From positions 208,562,536 to 208,626,535 of the forward strand of contig NC_133770.1 of NCBI RefSeq assembly GCF_003597395.2: a DNA stretch of 64,000 nucleotides, written 5' to 3'. Below the pieces are notes generated by a model, which ran no database searches, was not told where the DNA came from, and saw only the letters and a list, made by a program, of their open reading frames with translations. The number at the start of each line of letters is the position of its first letter. Within the stretch, counting starts at the first letter, position 1. The translations under genes and the position numbers were made by a program. Source of the stretch: Chelonoidis abingdonii (taxonomy: Eukaryota > Chordata > Testudines > Testudinidae). Below are positions 46,431 through 58,895 of the stretch, in pieces.

Positions 46431-48497
46431 CTACTGCCTATTTGGTGTGTTGCAATAGGTGATTTAGTTCAGCTGCCTGGTTCATAGTTCAGTGGTGGAT
46501 CTCAATGTTGTTTCTGGGATGTATGGGGAGGAAAAGAGGTAAGATGTTGGGGCCTTACGCTGCCGAGAGGTGAATGGTTGAAGTTGAAGAGGATTTGTAT
46601 TTGAATCAGTGAACTGTATATGACTTGTAAGCAATTTGTATATCTACCTTTTCAATCTAAGGAGTGAGGTTGTGTGGTACATATCAGATATGTGGAAAAG
46701 GTACCATGGGGTAGTGGTTGGGTGCTAATGTGTATTTGGTGGGAAAGTCGGCAGTATAGCGATCAGGAGCTAGAATTAAGGGTGTTAATGGATTTTCTCG
46801 ACTTCCAATTTTTTGTTTTTAAACTTTAGCTTTAAACTTTGAATTCTCTTTACAGGGTTGATATTGTCTCCGACCTTGGTTGTGCTACTGTGTGTGATTT
46901 AGTGTGTGTTGCTTCCACAACTGAGTATGGAATTGTCCAGAGTTCAACCCTCTTAGTCAGTTCTCTTCTTCAGCATTAAGGTTGAGTCAGGCTCTCAGCA
47001 GGGGATTTGAACTCGTCTTATTGAGTAATAATGTTTGACTTATTGTTACGTCAGTACAAAAAGCTATGGCTCCTCAGAGCTACCCTTGTGGATAAAAGGT
47101 TAATTGTAATGTCTTGGAAAAAACCTAACTCTTCCTGACATAAATCATTGGAGCAGTAATTTATTGGAAACTGCCAAATATGAACAAGTCACGTATACGG
47201 GACTAAACAAACTAATATTTTATGAAGAGACTTTGCTGCCATTTAGTGAACTATACACAAGGTCATCCAGGGAAGCCACAATGCATAACTTGGGAATTAG
47301 TATTCTCAGTTTTATTGAGATACTTTTAACACTGATTTGTAAGAGGTCTCTTATAATTAATGAACTTATTGGTTTTCCTTATCAAGATAGAGTCTCAGCT
47401 GCATATTCCTGTAGTGGCTAGTTGTCTGTGGGTCTGTCTTTCTGGTTTCTCATGTTAAACCACACTTAGATGTTTTTTTTCTAAAAGATACGGTCTAAGA
47501 ATTATTTTAGGGAAGTTCAATGGCCTGTGTTATACAGGAGGTCAGGCTAGATGAATGGTCCCTTCTAGCCTTGGACTCTGTGACTCTCTTTTCTGTCTTT
47601 AGCTCTGGTCCTGCAAAGAAATTTATGTGGACAGATTCTTGAACTCAAACAAAGTCTCACTGAGGTCACAGACGTGGCTGGCCCCCACAGCTCCCCAATT
47701 GGTTCTCAAAGAAAATCCACGTGTCAGACTTCCCACATCATCTCCACCTTACACACACAAAAACACAAACATACAAGCCCAGTTCCCTGATGATTGGAGG
47801 AAAGAGGGAGTGATCCTTAGACCTTTGGATGCATTACAGTCATGACTTTTCAGTATGAAGGTACTACCCAAAGGCCCTCAGTGAGGATTGGTAATCCATT
47901 GCACTAGGCCCTGTACAGACACAGGAAGATACTATCCCTTTGCCATAGAGACCTCCTTGCTAGTTTTAGGTTGGTGAGGGGCAAGAAGGGGAAACTATTT
48001 TGATTTGGACTTAGATTGGGCTGTAGAATTGTTGTACTAATAATATGCTTGATTACTTTCATTATTTCTGTGTGCTGGCAGTGTTTTGTTTTTAAGTTTC
48101 TACCCCTCATTAAAAAACCCCAACAACCAAGGATGCGCCACCCTTTGCCAATATTATTACCTGCTGAGTGCTTAGGAATTTTACAGATGTGGGTTTGGGA
48201 GAAACTCCAGAGGTGGCTCGAGAGCTCATCTTGCCCTTTTCTACCTGATAGGTCCCTTCTTCTTGGATTAGGGGTTGCGAGAATGGTGTGTGCCTTTTCC
48301 CCCTTTACCAAACCATTTGAGCTGATTTGTGTGTGTTCTTCTAGTAATTCAGAACAGCTGTCCATAAAGTTAGGCCTTCAGAAAATAGCCATTACATAGC
48401 ATTAGCATCAGTGACTTGTGATGCTAGAGGAAGTTCAAACGCTGCTTATGGGAATCAATAAGCAGTCAGGGCAGCATCCAAGGTCAGCTCTAGCACA
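46431..48497. other. Intergenic; CR1 tail fragment at 47510-47585
   Basis: 47510-47585 (ggcctgtgttatacaggagg … ggtcccttctagccttgga) is a CR1-type 3' tail on the plus strand. A minus-strand frame of 153 codons at 47904-48365 has no recognised family. No exon is supported. Confidence 0.45.
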
Positions 48498-49106
48498 TTG
48501 CTGCCTGGCCCAGTAGACATTCAGTTAACGCCAGTTCTGGCGGTGACTGGGAGCTGGTATGGTCAGGCATTTACTGCTTTTTCCATAAGCAGCAGAATCT
48601 CCACTGCTGCATCTGATTATGGGTCAAATCCTCTATTTGTCTCTGTGCACATGCAAAGTCCAAAGTACTGTTTAAGGAGCAGGAACTCTGCATTTTGGAG
48701 CCTGGAAAGTGGAGAGCCCATGCAAGAGATAGTCTTTCCCTACACTCTATTTAGCCAAACTTTGCTGGGGCTCTCTAAGCAAAAATGCAGAGAAGTTCTG
48801 GATGTAGCAGGAGAATGGTGGGGGATGCAGTACGAAATTACCCCAGGAACTAGGAAGCTGCAAGCACCAGGCCTCCTCAGCCGATGCCACATTCTATTCC
48901 TCATCCTTGGAGGCACTTCCCTGCATTTCAGCCATACCTGTTCTACCTTTTATTGGAGAGGTACAAAGCACAGTGGAGAAATCTTAGAGTCTGATTATGA
49001 TAGGGTGACAGGAGAGCCAGCATTTCAGGGTTTGGTAAACATGCAGCCCTGCAGCTGCAAGGAAGAATTCACTAAGAAAAATAAGAAATTCTGCTCTTTA
49101 TCTTAA
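48498..49106 (+). other. Orphan open frame, 202 codons, function unknown
   Basis: The longest gap-free open frame in the window. It begins MLPGPVDIQLTPVLAVTG and ends KKNKKFCSLS. No signal peptide, repeat, catalytic motif or known domain is recognised. The Cys, Trp and Ser content resembles translated non-coding DNA. No splice sites, promoter or polyadenylation signal tie it to a gene. Confidence 0.15.
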
Positions 49107-50674
49107 AAATAATATTGCCATGGCTGAGTAGGTCTACAAAGCCAACCTTTGCAAAGTCTAGAATTGGAAGAATTGTTGAACTTGTAACCCAAAGAAAAAT
49201 ATGAAGTTGTCTTTCTGAGCTATGCTGAGTAAATGCAGTTCATTGAATTCTGACCTGACAACTGTGTTTGATAAAACACAGAAAGACCAGTTAATTTCAG
49301 GTCTCACTAGAAATTCACTGCACATCAGCAGATCATTGCTGCAGGACATCACTGAAAAATGCTGCTCTATAGGCTTTCACTTTTAATTCCAACTGCTATC
49401 AATATTTCTTCTCTTGTAGTTGAAACTCATTTTTATTACTTTAATACAGAACTGGAAATTCATCCTGACGGAGCATAATGCAGTACAGGGTGGTTCTTTA
49501 CCTTCCAGGTTAAAATTGCTATTGAAATACGGGAGTTTGTCATACAAGGCTAGGTCATACAGGAGCATCAGCTTGAAAGAATGCTAGCTTCCACTCGGTT
49601 TAGTGCAATAGGTGTTTTTCCATGAGTAACTACCCAAAGTTCTTATGTTGACTTTATGCAGAAGATAAAAACCATTTTAATGCGAGGTTGCAGTGTTGGA
49701 AACCAACTGCTCTGGAAAATAAAAAGTTTGCCAACCATGTTCTATAGGTAGTAGGGAAGCTTTATATATGATGTGATGAATTGGTTAGTATGTGTGTACA
49801 ACTGCTCTCCAATGGCCATAAGTAGAACTGTGCCGTCATGAGTCATAGGCCTATAGCAATAGTTAATGGGGATTCTCCTTTCTCTTTAAAGGCAGGAGCG
49901 TGTGCATTGTGACTTGGATCCAAGTCTCTCTCACTTTGGAATTTATTAAAGGGTACTTACATATTCTGTTGCCAAAAAGAGACTATGGCAAGGGATAGCA
50001 GCTAGGATGTTAAAATATCTACGTTTACAATAAATGCCTATATTATACTGACATTAAGTCATGTTCACTAGATTAATACAGTTCAAACACTTAACATGGG
50101 TTTTGGGGGCTGACACCTGATTCCTATAAAATCTCAGCTTAGTTTAAAAGGGACACCCTCAACCTACAAGCGACAGTTCTGTTTTACGAGTATCCTGATA
50201 GTACTAAATAGGAGGGAAACCTGCAGAAAAACTCTCTCTCTATTTTTCTGGTTTGTTTACTTTATACATTTGACAGCACTTTGTGTAGAGGCAGTTACAC
50301 TATTCTCCTGTGTAGTCCTAGTCCCTAAAACTGCAAAACACTTAAGCAAATAAACTCTATGCAATGGGAGTAATGTTTCACATGCAACTCAATGTTTGAA
50401 AGGAATTATTTAAAAATCAAACCAACCTCATCTCAGGACATACTACTTAACGGGTGAGTCAATTTAGACGAACTCTAGTCGTCAGGATCCGTTTCACATA
50501 CCGAGAGAGGCTGGGGTGAGAGGGAAGAAGTTGGCTACTGCCTTGTTTCAAAGTTATTGAATATAAAACAGACAAGCAAAAAACAAATGGACTAGGACTT
50601 TTTGCTATGACAACAAGCTGTTCCAAGAGGTGACCATATGTGTATTATAAGAAACCTCAGCGCAATTCATTGTG

Positions 50675-50675
<1 letters not shown>
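49107..50675. other. Intergenic, no recognised feature
   Basis: AT-rich, no supported gene or repeat. Confidence 0.45.

Positions 50676-50756
<81 letters not shown>
50676..50756 (+). repeat. (TG)n microsatellite, about 40 units
   Basis: 81 bp of uninterrupted TG/GT. It accounts for the poly-VC frame on the plus strand and the poly-TH frame on the minus strand. Confidence 0.98.
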
Positions 50757-50758
<2 letters not shown>

Positions 50759-53475
50759 CGTGCCGTGCCAATCGCTGTGAGGCAGCAGGCAGGCAGACCC
50801 ACCAGCAATTCAGCAGCGGGTATGCTGAAGGCGCGGTACTGGCAGATCACCCACAGAAATGCCGCTGAATCCACCTGCCATGCTTGAGGTGGCAAAAAAA
50901 CAGAGCCATCCCTGGTTCCAAGGAAACCAAGCCACTGAGATTAAAGATTTCATGAATATTGATGCCCTACAGAACAGCCATCCATCCTATGGCAGAGATC
51001 AGATGCACAATATGCAGGGGGAGCAGGAAATACAAATCCTAACAGAACATATGGTGGAGACAGAAATACAAATGCAACAGGAACTACTACAAACATGCCA
51101 GCCAGGCAAAGTAAATATACAAGGTGCACAGCAATTACCAAAACACATTTACTCCAAATGCAGTGAAGTGGAATGAAGCCGGTCTGGCTCAGGTTAGAGG
51201 GGAGACCTGCTGTGCTCTCCAGGAGTGCCAGCCAGCAAGGGACTATAGAACAGAAGCAGGTCTGTGTGGTCCTGCTCCTCCCTTTTAAAGCTGCAGTACT
51301 GAACTATACCGAATTACAAAGGGTTCAATCCTGTGCCTGCTGAAATCAGTGGCCCTTTTGCTTTTGGCTTCAACAAGATCAAGATCAGACCTCAAATTTT
51401 TCAACTTATTCAGTTCAGTGATGGACTTCAATAAATGCACAGGGAATGTACAAGTTCAGTAAGGATCTACTGAATATTTTAAAAAACTCTGTATTTTAAC
51501 ACCTCAGACAGTTCTGAAGTTAACATCTTTCTAGTCTGTGATGCCACTTAACCTCTCAATAGCCCCCAATCCACTCATTTGGACAGATGGCTAAATCACA
51601 TTTGGAGTCTCCAGACCAAGCTATGACACAGAGAGGACATTCCAAAAAAAAAAACTTAAAGAGGACTTCCCAAAGAGAGAAGACAGGAATTTTTCAAATG
51701 CCTATGTCCAGATCTCTTTGTCAGAGTCACTGCAACATTACAGTTACAAAGAGTTCCTCTCCAGCAGGAAAGATTTCAGGCAGAAATTAAAGAGAAAATG
51801 AGTTACAATTAGGCAGCCAAGCCTACAGCAGTGGCTAATACTTAGTACCTATAGGGGAAAATTCCTTTTGACTGTACTAAGAGCAGAGCTGGGTCTTTAA
51901 ATATGGAGTCATGACTGCAACTCCAGAGCAAGCGTTAATGTTAAATATTAGGAGCTTGACTGGGACTCTGATTAAATTTCCACACGCACAATTCCTTCCT
52001 GGGCTCCCCAAACCTTCAGTCTAGGCGAACAGAGGAAAACAGACTTCTGAGTGCCTGCTGGAGCAGGTGAGTTGGGACTGGTCAGAGCCGAGACTTGACT
52101 ACCCAACATACCCATAACACAGAGACATGGCAGGAGGGGAGGGTCATAATTTGCTGTTGGTACATCCCAGCAAGAAGTTACTTACCTCCCTCTCAGGGCA
52201 GGGACAAGCAGAGTAGGAGCTCTGAACCAGAGGGATGCCTCTGCGCCACTTGTTCATTATGGAGATGTCGAAGGTCACAGTCCAGCCCTAGGTGAACGGG
52301 GCCTACAGAGAGCAGAGATGTTTTTAAATGCTCAGCCAAGCTTATTACCTGCGGCCATATCTGCTCTCCAGCCAGTGAAGCAATGTTAACAGTAATATCT
52401 GCTCTGAGAGCAAAGCAGCCATACATAGCCCAATCTGCCAAAATCAGATGAACCTGAGCATCTGCATTTGCAATCCCCACTATCCCATAAAAGACAATGG
52501 TCAGACAGAAAACATGTGTTTCATATTTGTTAATCTCAGTGAATTATAGTAAGGGAACAGAATTGGAGCAACTGTTGCCACTAGGCTGTTAAACATTAAT
52601 TTACTAATCAATTACTATCATATGTGAGACTTCTTCAGTTATTTCCATAGTTTCTCACAGCACTGAAATGGATTGCAGGCTCTTGAATCTCCTTGGAGAG
52701 TGAATGTGGGAGGCAACATTAAGTGTATATGGGACCATGGGGCAATGAGATTAAGAGACCTCCAAATGTCAGATCATTCAAAGTACGAGGAGAAATCATA
52801 GCATCATTAGGGTCCCCTAAGCTATATCTCCATTAGTCTTTCTGCTAATTTGGTACAGTAGACCCTGCATTACTCACATAAGGAATCTCAACCTGTGCAC
52901 ATAGCCTGACTGACTTCAGAGAGACTCCTCGCATGTAAGGATTCCTCATGTGAATAATAGGTTTGCCGCGAAGGAAACACAAGCTTGATAATGTTTCGCA
53001 CAAGAGCCTGGACTATAGATCCAAATGGTTCCTGGATACGTTAGACAAACATTAAAAATGCATATGTTTAAAAAAAAATTTTTTTATCCAGCTCTACCAT
53101 CTGGCTTGAGCAGTTGGCTGATCTTTTCCTTTGTCTGGATGCAAAGAGAAGATACTCCAAAAGAAAGTCTGCTTTGCAACTAAGAGTTTAAGTAATTGCT
53201 AGCAAGTATTTTATCTTTATTTTTCTAGTAACCACTGACTTTTATGCCTCATTACACTTGTACTCACTTAAAAAAAACAGATCTCCCTTTGTAGTTAATG
53301 AACTTATTTTACTGTTTAATCCAATCCAGTGGGTCTAAATTGAAGTCTCTGGACAATTATTTAAGGTGATAAACCAGAATACTATTGCCTTAAAGGAATA
53401 CTAGAGTTAATATACTGTACTCTCCAGGAGTACATACATTTCTGTGGAAAGATCCGGGCCTGGAGGTGTGTCTAA
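50757..53475. other. Intergenic; hAT-like fragment at 50760-50885
   Basis: 50760-50885 (cagcaattcagcagcgggta … gccgctgaatccacctgcc) resembles the interior of the caggggcggctct MITE family. A 105-codon frame at 50859-51176 (Gln-rich, EHMVETEIQMQQELLQ) follows it and has no recognised family. The rest has no supported feature. Confidence 0.35.
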
Positions 53476-54346
53476 ATTAGCTGTTACCACACAAGAAAGA
53501 TCTTGGAGTCATTGTGGGTAGTTCTCTGAAAACATCTGCTCAGTGCACAGCAGCAGTCAAAAAAGCAAACAGATTGTTAGAAACCATTAGGAATGGGATA
53601 GATCAGGGATCAGCAACCTTTGGTATGCAGCTCACCAGGGTAAGCACTCTGGTGGGCTGGTCCGGTTTACCTGCCACATCCGCAGGTTTGGCCAATTGCA
53701 GCTTCCATGGGCTGCGGTTTGCTGCTCCAGGACAATGCAGGTGGCAGGAAGCAGCAGCCAGCACATTCCTTGGCCTGCGCTGCTTCCCGCAGCCCCCATT
53801 GGCCTGGAGCGGCAAACAATGATTAAGGGTATGGATCAGCTTCCACAGGAGGAGAGATTAAGGACACTGGGACTGTTCAGCTTGGAAGAGAGATGACTAA
53901 GGAGAGATATGATAGAGATCTATAAAACTTTGAACTGTGTAGAGAAAGCATATAAGGAAGTGTTATTTACCCCTTTACATAAACAAGAACCAGGGGTTAC
54001 CCAATCAAATTAATAGGCAGCAGGTTGAAAACAAACAAAGGAAATATTTTTTTACAGAATGAACATTCTACCTGTGGAACTCATTGCCAGAGGATGTTGT
54101 GAAGGCCAAAATTGGAATTTCAAAAAAGAATTAGATAAGTTCATGGAGGATAGGTTCATCATTGAATATTAACCTAGGTGGTCAAGATGCAACCCCATAC
54201 TCTGGGGTTGAGCCTCTGACTGCCAGATGTTGTGACTGGATGACACAAGATGGATCACTTTGATGATTGCTCTGTTCTGTTCATTCCTTTTGAGGCATCG
54301 GGCATTGGCCACTATCAGAGAACAGGATGCTGGGCTAGATGGACCA
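53476..54346 (+). mobile_element. CR1 LINE 3' end, interrupted by part of a hAT MITE
   Basis: Left part 53476-53603 (aattagctgttaccacacaa … tcttggagtcattgtggg … ggaatgggatagat) and right part from about 53816 (aatgattaagggtatgga … cttggaagagagatgacta … ggatgttgtgaaggcca … gatgctgggctagatggacc) are the reverse transcriptase C-terminus and 3'UTR of CR1. Between them sits a hAT MITE piece, and the CR1 sequence that should lie there is missing. Confidence 0.88.
53604..53815. mobile_element. Partial hAT-type MITE inside CR1
   Basis: It starts cagggatcagcaacctttgg and matches the first arm and the centre of the 44145-44479 family up to ggcctggagcggcaaac, then stops without the second terminus. Confidence 0.8.
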
Positions 54347-55810
54347 CTGAGAAGACGTTACTGGGTTCCTTCTCACTGCCTGGAGGACATGAAGGGGAGG
54401 GGAAAGGTGAGAGGGTAAAGCAGACTGTGAAGGTGGAAAGATAGATATAATGTAGAAGACCACTAGAAAGACAGGGAAAGAAATCAAGAGATCAAAAATG
54501 ACCCTTCAAACATATACAACTCTTATCCAAACTGAAATAGAACCCAAGTCCAGGAGATATACAAGGGGATAGCCTCATCACTGACTCCCACTCCACCTCC
54601 TCCACCACACACACCCCAAATATCCATTTGGCCTTTAACTGGATTCTCTTTAACTTATATGGGGGAAAAAAAAATCACACGGTATCAGTGGAGGGTCTGG
54701 TTTCTGCACCATTCTCAAAAAAGGGGAGGGAGGAGAGAAAATTAATGTCTAAACTTAAGAACAAGTATATGGTGAATATATGAGAAAGTTGTTTAAATAA
54801 TCTTATTCTAATGTAACTGGATTATTTTCAGAACAGTTGTGCCTAAATGTTACCCCCAAAGCCTCGCCCATGCTGGATTATAGTGTGAATGTCATTGCCC
54901 AATAGTATCAGCAGCAATATAAAACCAACACAACATTTAACTCCTTTAACAAAAATAAAAACTAAAAAGGAGAGAACCTGAACTAATAATATTGAAAAAA
55001 CATGCGAGTCTCATAGTAAAACATTCTCAGTCGTTTGGTGAAGCATAACCAGCGATAATAATTATAATTATTCTTGAATAGCATTGGGGGGGGGGATCAG
55101 ATTTCTTTACAGTTGAGGAATTGAACAGAGTCCTTCATTACATTGTTTAATGATGATCTCAGGTTAGATTGGTCTCTCTTTTAAGTGTTCTGTACATTTA
55201 GGGGAAATGAGTTGATTTTTTCCAGGAATACTGTTAACCCAAATTCTAGGAAATTAGGTAGGGATGAAACAAAGTGAAGTTATTGAGGGTGAGTAGGGAG
55301 GAGGAAGAAAGAGAGAGAGAGGGGAGTTGGAAAAGATCCCTGGAGGCAGAGTGCTCAGATAAAAAGGCCTTGCCGATCCACAGGTGTAACGAGTCCCCAG
55401 GTCTAGTAAACTGATTTGCTTGGAGTCAGGATCTCAAAAGGTGGATGTGCTCCTGGCACACTGGAATCACAAGGGAGTAGGGCAGATGCTTCCTAGACAC
55501 TGGAATCATGGGGAGGCGAGGTAAGGTAGATGCAAGCAAAGTCGCTGTGTCAATACTGTAACCCTCCAACCTGCTAACAGCAGCAGGAGCTCAATTATTT
55601 CCTGCATCCAGATGGAGGGCCAAACCTCAAATCAAAGAGGAGATCCTCTTCCCCACCCCTTTGCTCCTCAGCTGTTCCCTCTGTTGGGGAAGCTGGGGAA
55701 GTTCAAAGAAAGGAAACAAGCAGAAGGGTGGAGACAAAATATTGTGTTGGCTCTGTACCATTGTTGCTAAATGGAGAGCTGAATTCCAGCCCTGATCTGG
55801 TAAAGTTGTT
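54347..55810. other. Intergenic, no recognised feature
   Basis: No supported gene. A poly-G run at about 55086-55095. If the L1-type relic to the right extends here, it is past recognition. Confidence 0.4.
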
Positions 55811-56600
55811 TTAATACATCCCATCTGCATATTCTGCAAGGATTTTTTGACGTAGTGGGATCAGATACCTTTCAGCTTCCTCTGCTGTCATAAAACTAAA
55901 CATCTTGGCCTCCTTTTTAACTTTGAAAGGAGCAGGGAAGGAAATGAAGTAGTCTAAACCTTTTGGCGAGGGCTCTTGAGCTATTGAATTAGTCCTCTTT
56001 TCCATCACATCCTAGCTGTGATCCAGGAAAATCGTCAGCCTGTGTCCCTTTCATGCTAGACGTTTAAGTTCACAGGCTTTTTAAAGAATGAGTTCCTGAA
56101 TACTGTATTTTAAAAATCTTACAATTATGGGCTGGAGCTTTGCAATCAGAGGTGGGGTAGGGTGTGGTTGGCTCTCTCAATATCGAAGTTCTCATCAGGG
56201 AAGACAGACAAAAGCACAGGCAATATCGTGGCTAAAAATTTCACAGGCCTCTCTTTTCCAGCCCTGAACGACTGGAAAACTCTCAGATTGTTTATCCTTG
56301 ATCTTCCTTTGATATCATTAACCTTCTCCTACAGTGTTTCAACAGTACTTATCCGTTGCTCTGAGGTGTTCATTGTGACTTCTAGCAAGAAGATTCTATT
56401 CTCAGCTTTTTCTAGTCTTGATGCCAAGCCTTGCAAATTAGCTTGATGCGTGCTAGTAATGTGTTGGATCTTCAGATATTTTTCCTCAAGATAATTTGCT
56501 CTCGAGTGTTTTTTTAGCCATAGTTTCACTCTAGCCTCAGAGGGGCAAGTTCTCCCTGATCAGCCATCTTGACTGCAGGAGGGCTGTCTGACAGCATCTC
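55811..56600 (-). pseudogene. L1-type LINE ORF1 relic
   Basis: The minus strand begins near 56600 (MLSDSPPAVKMADQ-like) and gives a coiled coil (LQGLASRLEKAENRIFLLE … MNTSEQRISTVE), the RNA-binding region in broken frames (DIKGRSRINNLRV; DENFDIERANH) and a C-terminal domain (FISFPAPFKVKKEAK, FMTAEEAERYLIP). This order is typical of L1/Tx1 ORF1 proteins, which form trimers and bind LINE RNA. Stops and frameshifts make it non-functional, and no ORF2 is seen nearby. Confidence 0.75.
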
Positions 56601-57689
56601 TTTTTTCGGATTTTGTGGGAAGTCTGGTGATGAAGAAACATCCATAATGGCATCAAATTAGGAGAAAAGAATAGTAGAATAATGTCTTAGCATTAGATTA
56701 AATAAAAAGAGCGATTCAATTGCTGATGCTTGTAGATTTAAGAGATAGGGAAGGCAGCTTGTAAAGCTAGGCAACCACCATCCTGATAGTGGGCCCTGGA
56801 AGTCAAACATTAATATAAACAAAACATACCAGATGCATGGACCACATCCAAGTTCCCCAAGATGTCATTCCAAGTATTTCCTACTCACGGTCTTCTGAAA
56901 TGTCCACATTCAAGAATCTGTGAAAAATCATGACATCTTTTAAGAACAACCGAGAAGTCTAGATGGTTTAGATTAGTTACATGTAAATCCGAACAGATTG
57001 TGGCTTGGTGTTTGGATTCAAGCTTCACAGCACTTTGTAGCCAAAGTAACTGTGTGAACATCTAGTCCCCATGGAACAAAATCCCATTGTACATTGTATG
57101 ATTTCAACAGCCTTTCATGAGCCTGAGCTCTGAGATGAGATGTTAGTGAATGAGGTTCTATGTACCTGCACTCAGCCATGTGCAACAAGCTTTCCACTTC
57201 AGCTCACTCTCTGGGAAACATAGGTGAAATCCTTAGCCCTACCTTTTACACTGGGTAAGAGTGGCATACAGGGGCCCTAAAAGCCGCAGCTCTAGTTAAG
57301 GGAGATTTAAGCCAACACAGGTACTGCAAGTGACTGCTAGAAGGCTACCCTTTGAAGACCACGGTCTCAAGCCCTGGAGCAAGAGGCATGCCAGGGTAGG
57401 GCTGAGGAAGAATGTGACACTGCAGTACAGCAGAGAGATTCTGGCCACTACTTTATCCCAAAAGGCAGGCCAGGTTTTGGAGGATGCAAATGTGGCTTTA
57501 AGCCACCATAGCCCTGGCCCCTGCCATGCCTTGTGGTTGAGAGTTCTGTGCTACACCTCTTAGAGTCACTGCACAGAATCACCAACAGGCACTTAACTGG
57601 TAATGATTAAATATATAAGAATCAATTTGGATAGATCATAATTCTCGCTACCAAAAGATCTAAGCATGTCAACCATTAATAAATTTGTC
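56601..57689. other. Intergenic, no recognised feature
   Basis: No supported gene. 57240-57560 may be a repeat (taagggagatttaagccaac …) but I cannot assign it. Confidence 0.35.
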
Positions 57690-57800
57690 CTCACAACCCA
57701 TCTGTGAAGCAGCAAAGTATTATCTCCATTGTATAGATGGGGAGCAAAGACAGGCACAGATTAAGTGACTTACCCAAAGTCATACTGTTACTCGGGGTTC
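57690..57800 (-). repeat. MIR-type SINE relic
   Basis: catctgtgaagcagcaaag, tatctccattgtatagatgg and ttaagtgacttacccaaagtc are the inverse of the MIR core and 3' region. Confidence 0.65.
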
Positions 57801-57844
57801 TTTTAATCCAAAGCTCTTGATAACGTTTACTCTGCGCAAGGTGG

Positions 57845-58670
57845 TGTCAGGAAATAAATCAGGGAAGACACGGCCGTCCAACCGATAGATGGCTGGCACA
57901 AACAGGACAACACCAGAGTGCTTTCACTTAAAGCTAAACTTTACTTAGTCTCAAGCACCTACACACACATCCGCAACAGGTTAGTAAAACAGCCCCAACC
58001 CTTGATAATTACTGAAGCTGAGCGTGGCTTTTGAGTGGCACTGTGACAGGCTTCCGCTGGCCAGGCTTCCATCTGCTGCTGGGGACCCGAAGATGTGTCC
58101 AGAGACATCATTCTTGAAGAGCCCCTCCTGAGAAGTCCAATTACCTTAAGGGGGAAAAGTTCATTTATACACTGTATTACTAATGACGTATTCCTTCAAG
58201 AAACCTTGTTAAGCAAGTAGTTTTTAAAGATCAAGCAAGAGATTTTCTTATTGTCATCAATTTACCAGATATGGGTTTCCCCTCCCCCCCCAAATGTCCA
58301 TGCCTTAGGTCCCTGACAAACATTCCCGGAGGCACATATAAACAGACTTCCTGTTTTTCTAAAATACATGGAGCAGCAATTTGAAAATTCTCAGCAGGAA
58401 GGACATAGGGTCAAGCTGCCCTGTCTATGGCACCCAACCCCCCCACCCCCCAATCTTGGTCATGCAGCGGCCTCAATGTAACCAATTTACAACCTGCTGA
58501 CTTGGCTACTTTTAGCTATAAGCAAGAATGGCTCAATACGGCCTGCTAACTTGACTACTGTTAGCAACAAGCAATAGTTGTTTAGGCACTTTACTGGTTT
58601 GCCAGAATCTCCCTGAACAATACTACGAAGACTGTAATAGAGTCAGGAATTGATCCAGAGTCTTCGGAGT
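57845..58670. repeat. Possible LTR-type repeat
   Basis: It begins tgtcaggaaataaatcaggg and carries pyrimidine-rich blocks and tttatt/aataaa-like sites. I know similar sequence from turtle retroelements, but neither a matching right end nor a TSD was found. Confidence 0.3.
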
Positions 58671-58682
58671 TCCAGTCTAGTT

Positions 58683-58813
58683 CAGCAGGGCAGCCCGGCA
58701 GCCCGGACCCCAATTACACAGGCCCTGTGGCCTTTAGCACACAGCTGGGCTGTAGCTGTGTATTAACTGGGCCGCATGTGGGCCACACGCGGGCCTCACA
58801 TTGAGAACCGCTA
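58683..58813. mobile_element. Short hAT-type MITE
   Basis: 131 bp from cagcagggcagcccgg to gagaaccgcta. The flanks gtctagtt (58675-58682) and gtctagat (58814-58821) form a 7/8 TSD. Confidence 0.7.
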
Positions 58814-58854
58814 GTCTAGATAATACTTAGTCTTTCCCTAGGTGCAGGGGACTG

Positions 58855-58895
58855 GACTAGAAGTCCTCTCGAGATCCCTTCAGTCCTATGATTCT
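58855..58895 (+). repeat. CR1 3' tail fragment
   Basis: aggggactggactagaag … gatcccttcagtcctatgattc matches the last bases of archosaur/turtle CR1. Confidence 0.6.

Noticed and set aside
50605..50895. Frames with poly-Thr-His / poly-Val-Cys
   Set aside because: They are translations of the (TG)n microsatellite.
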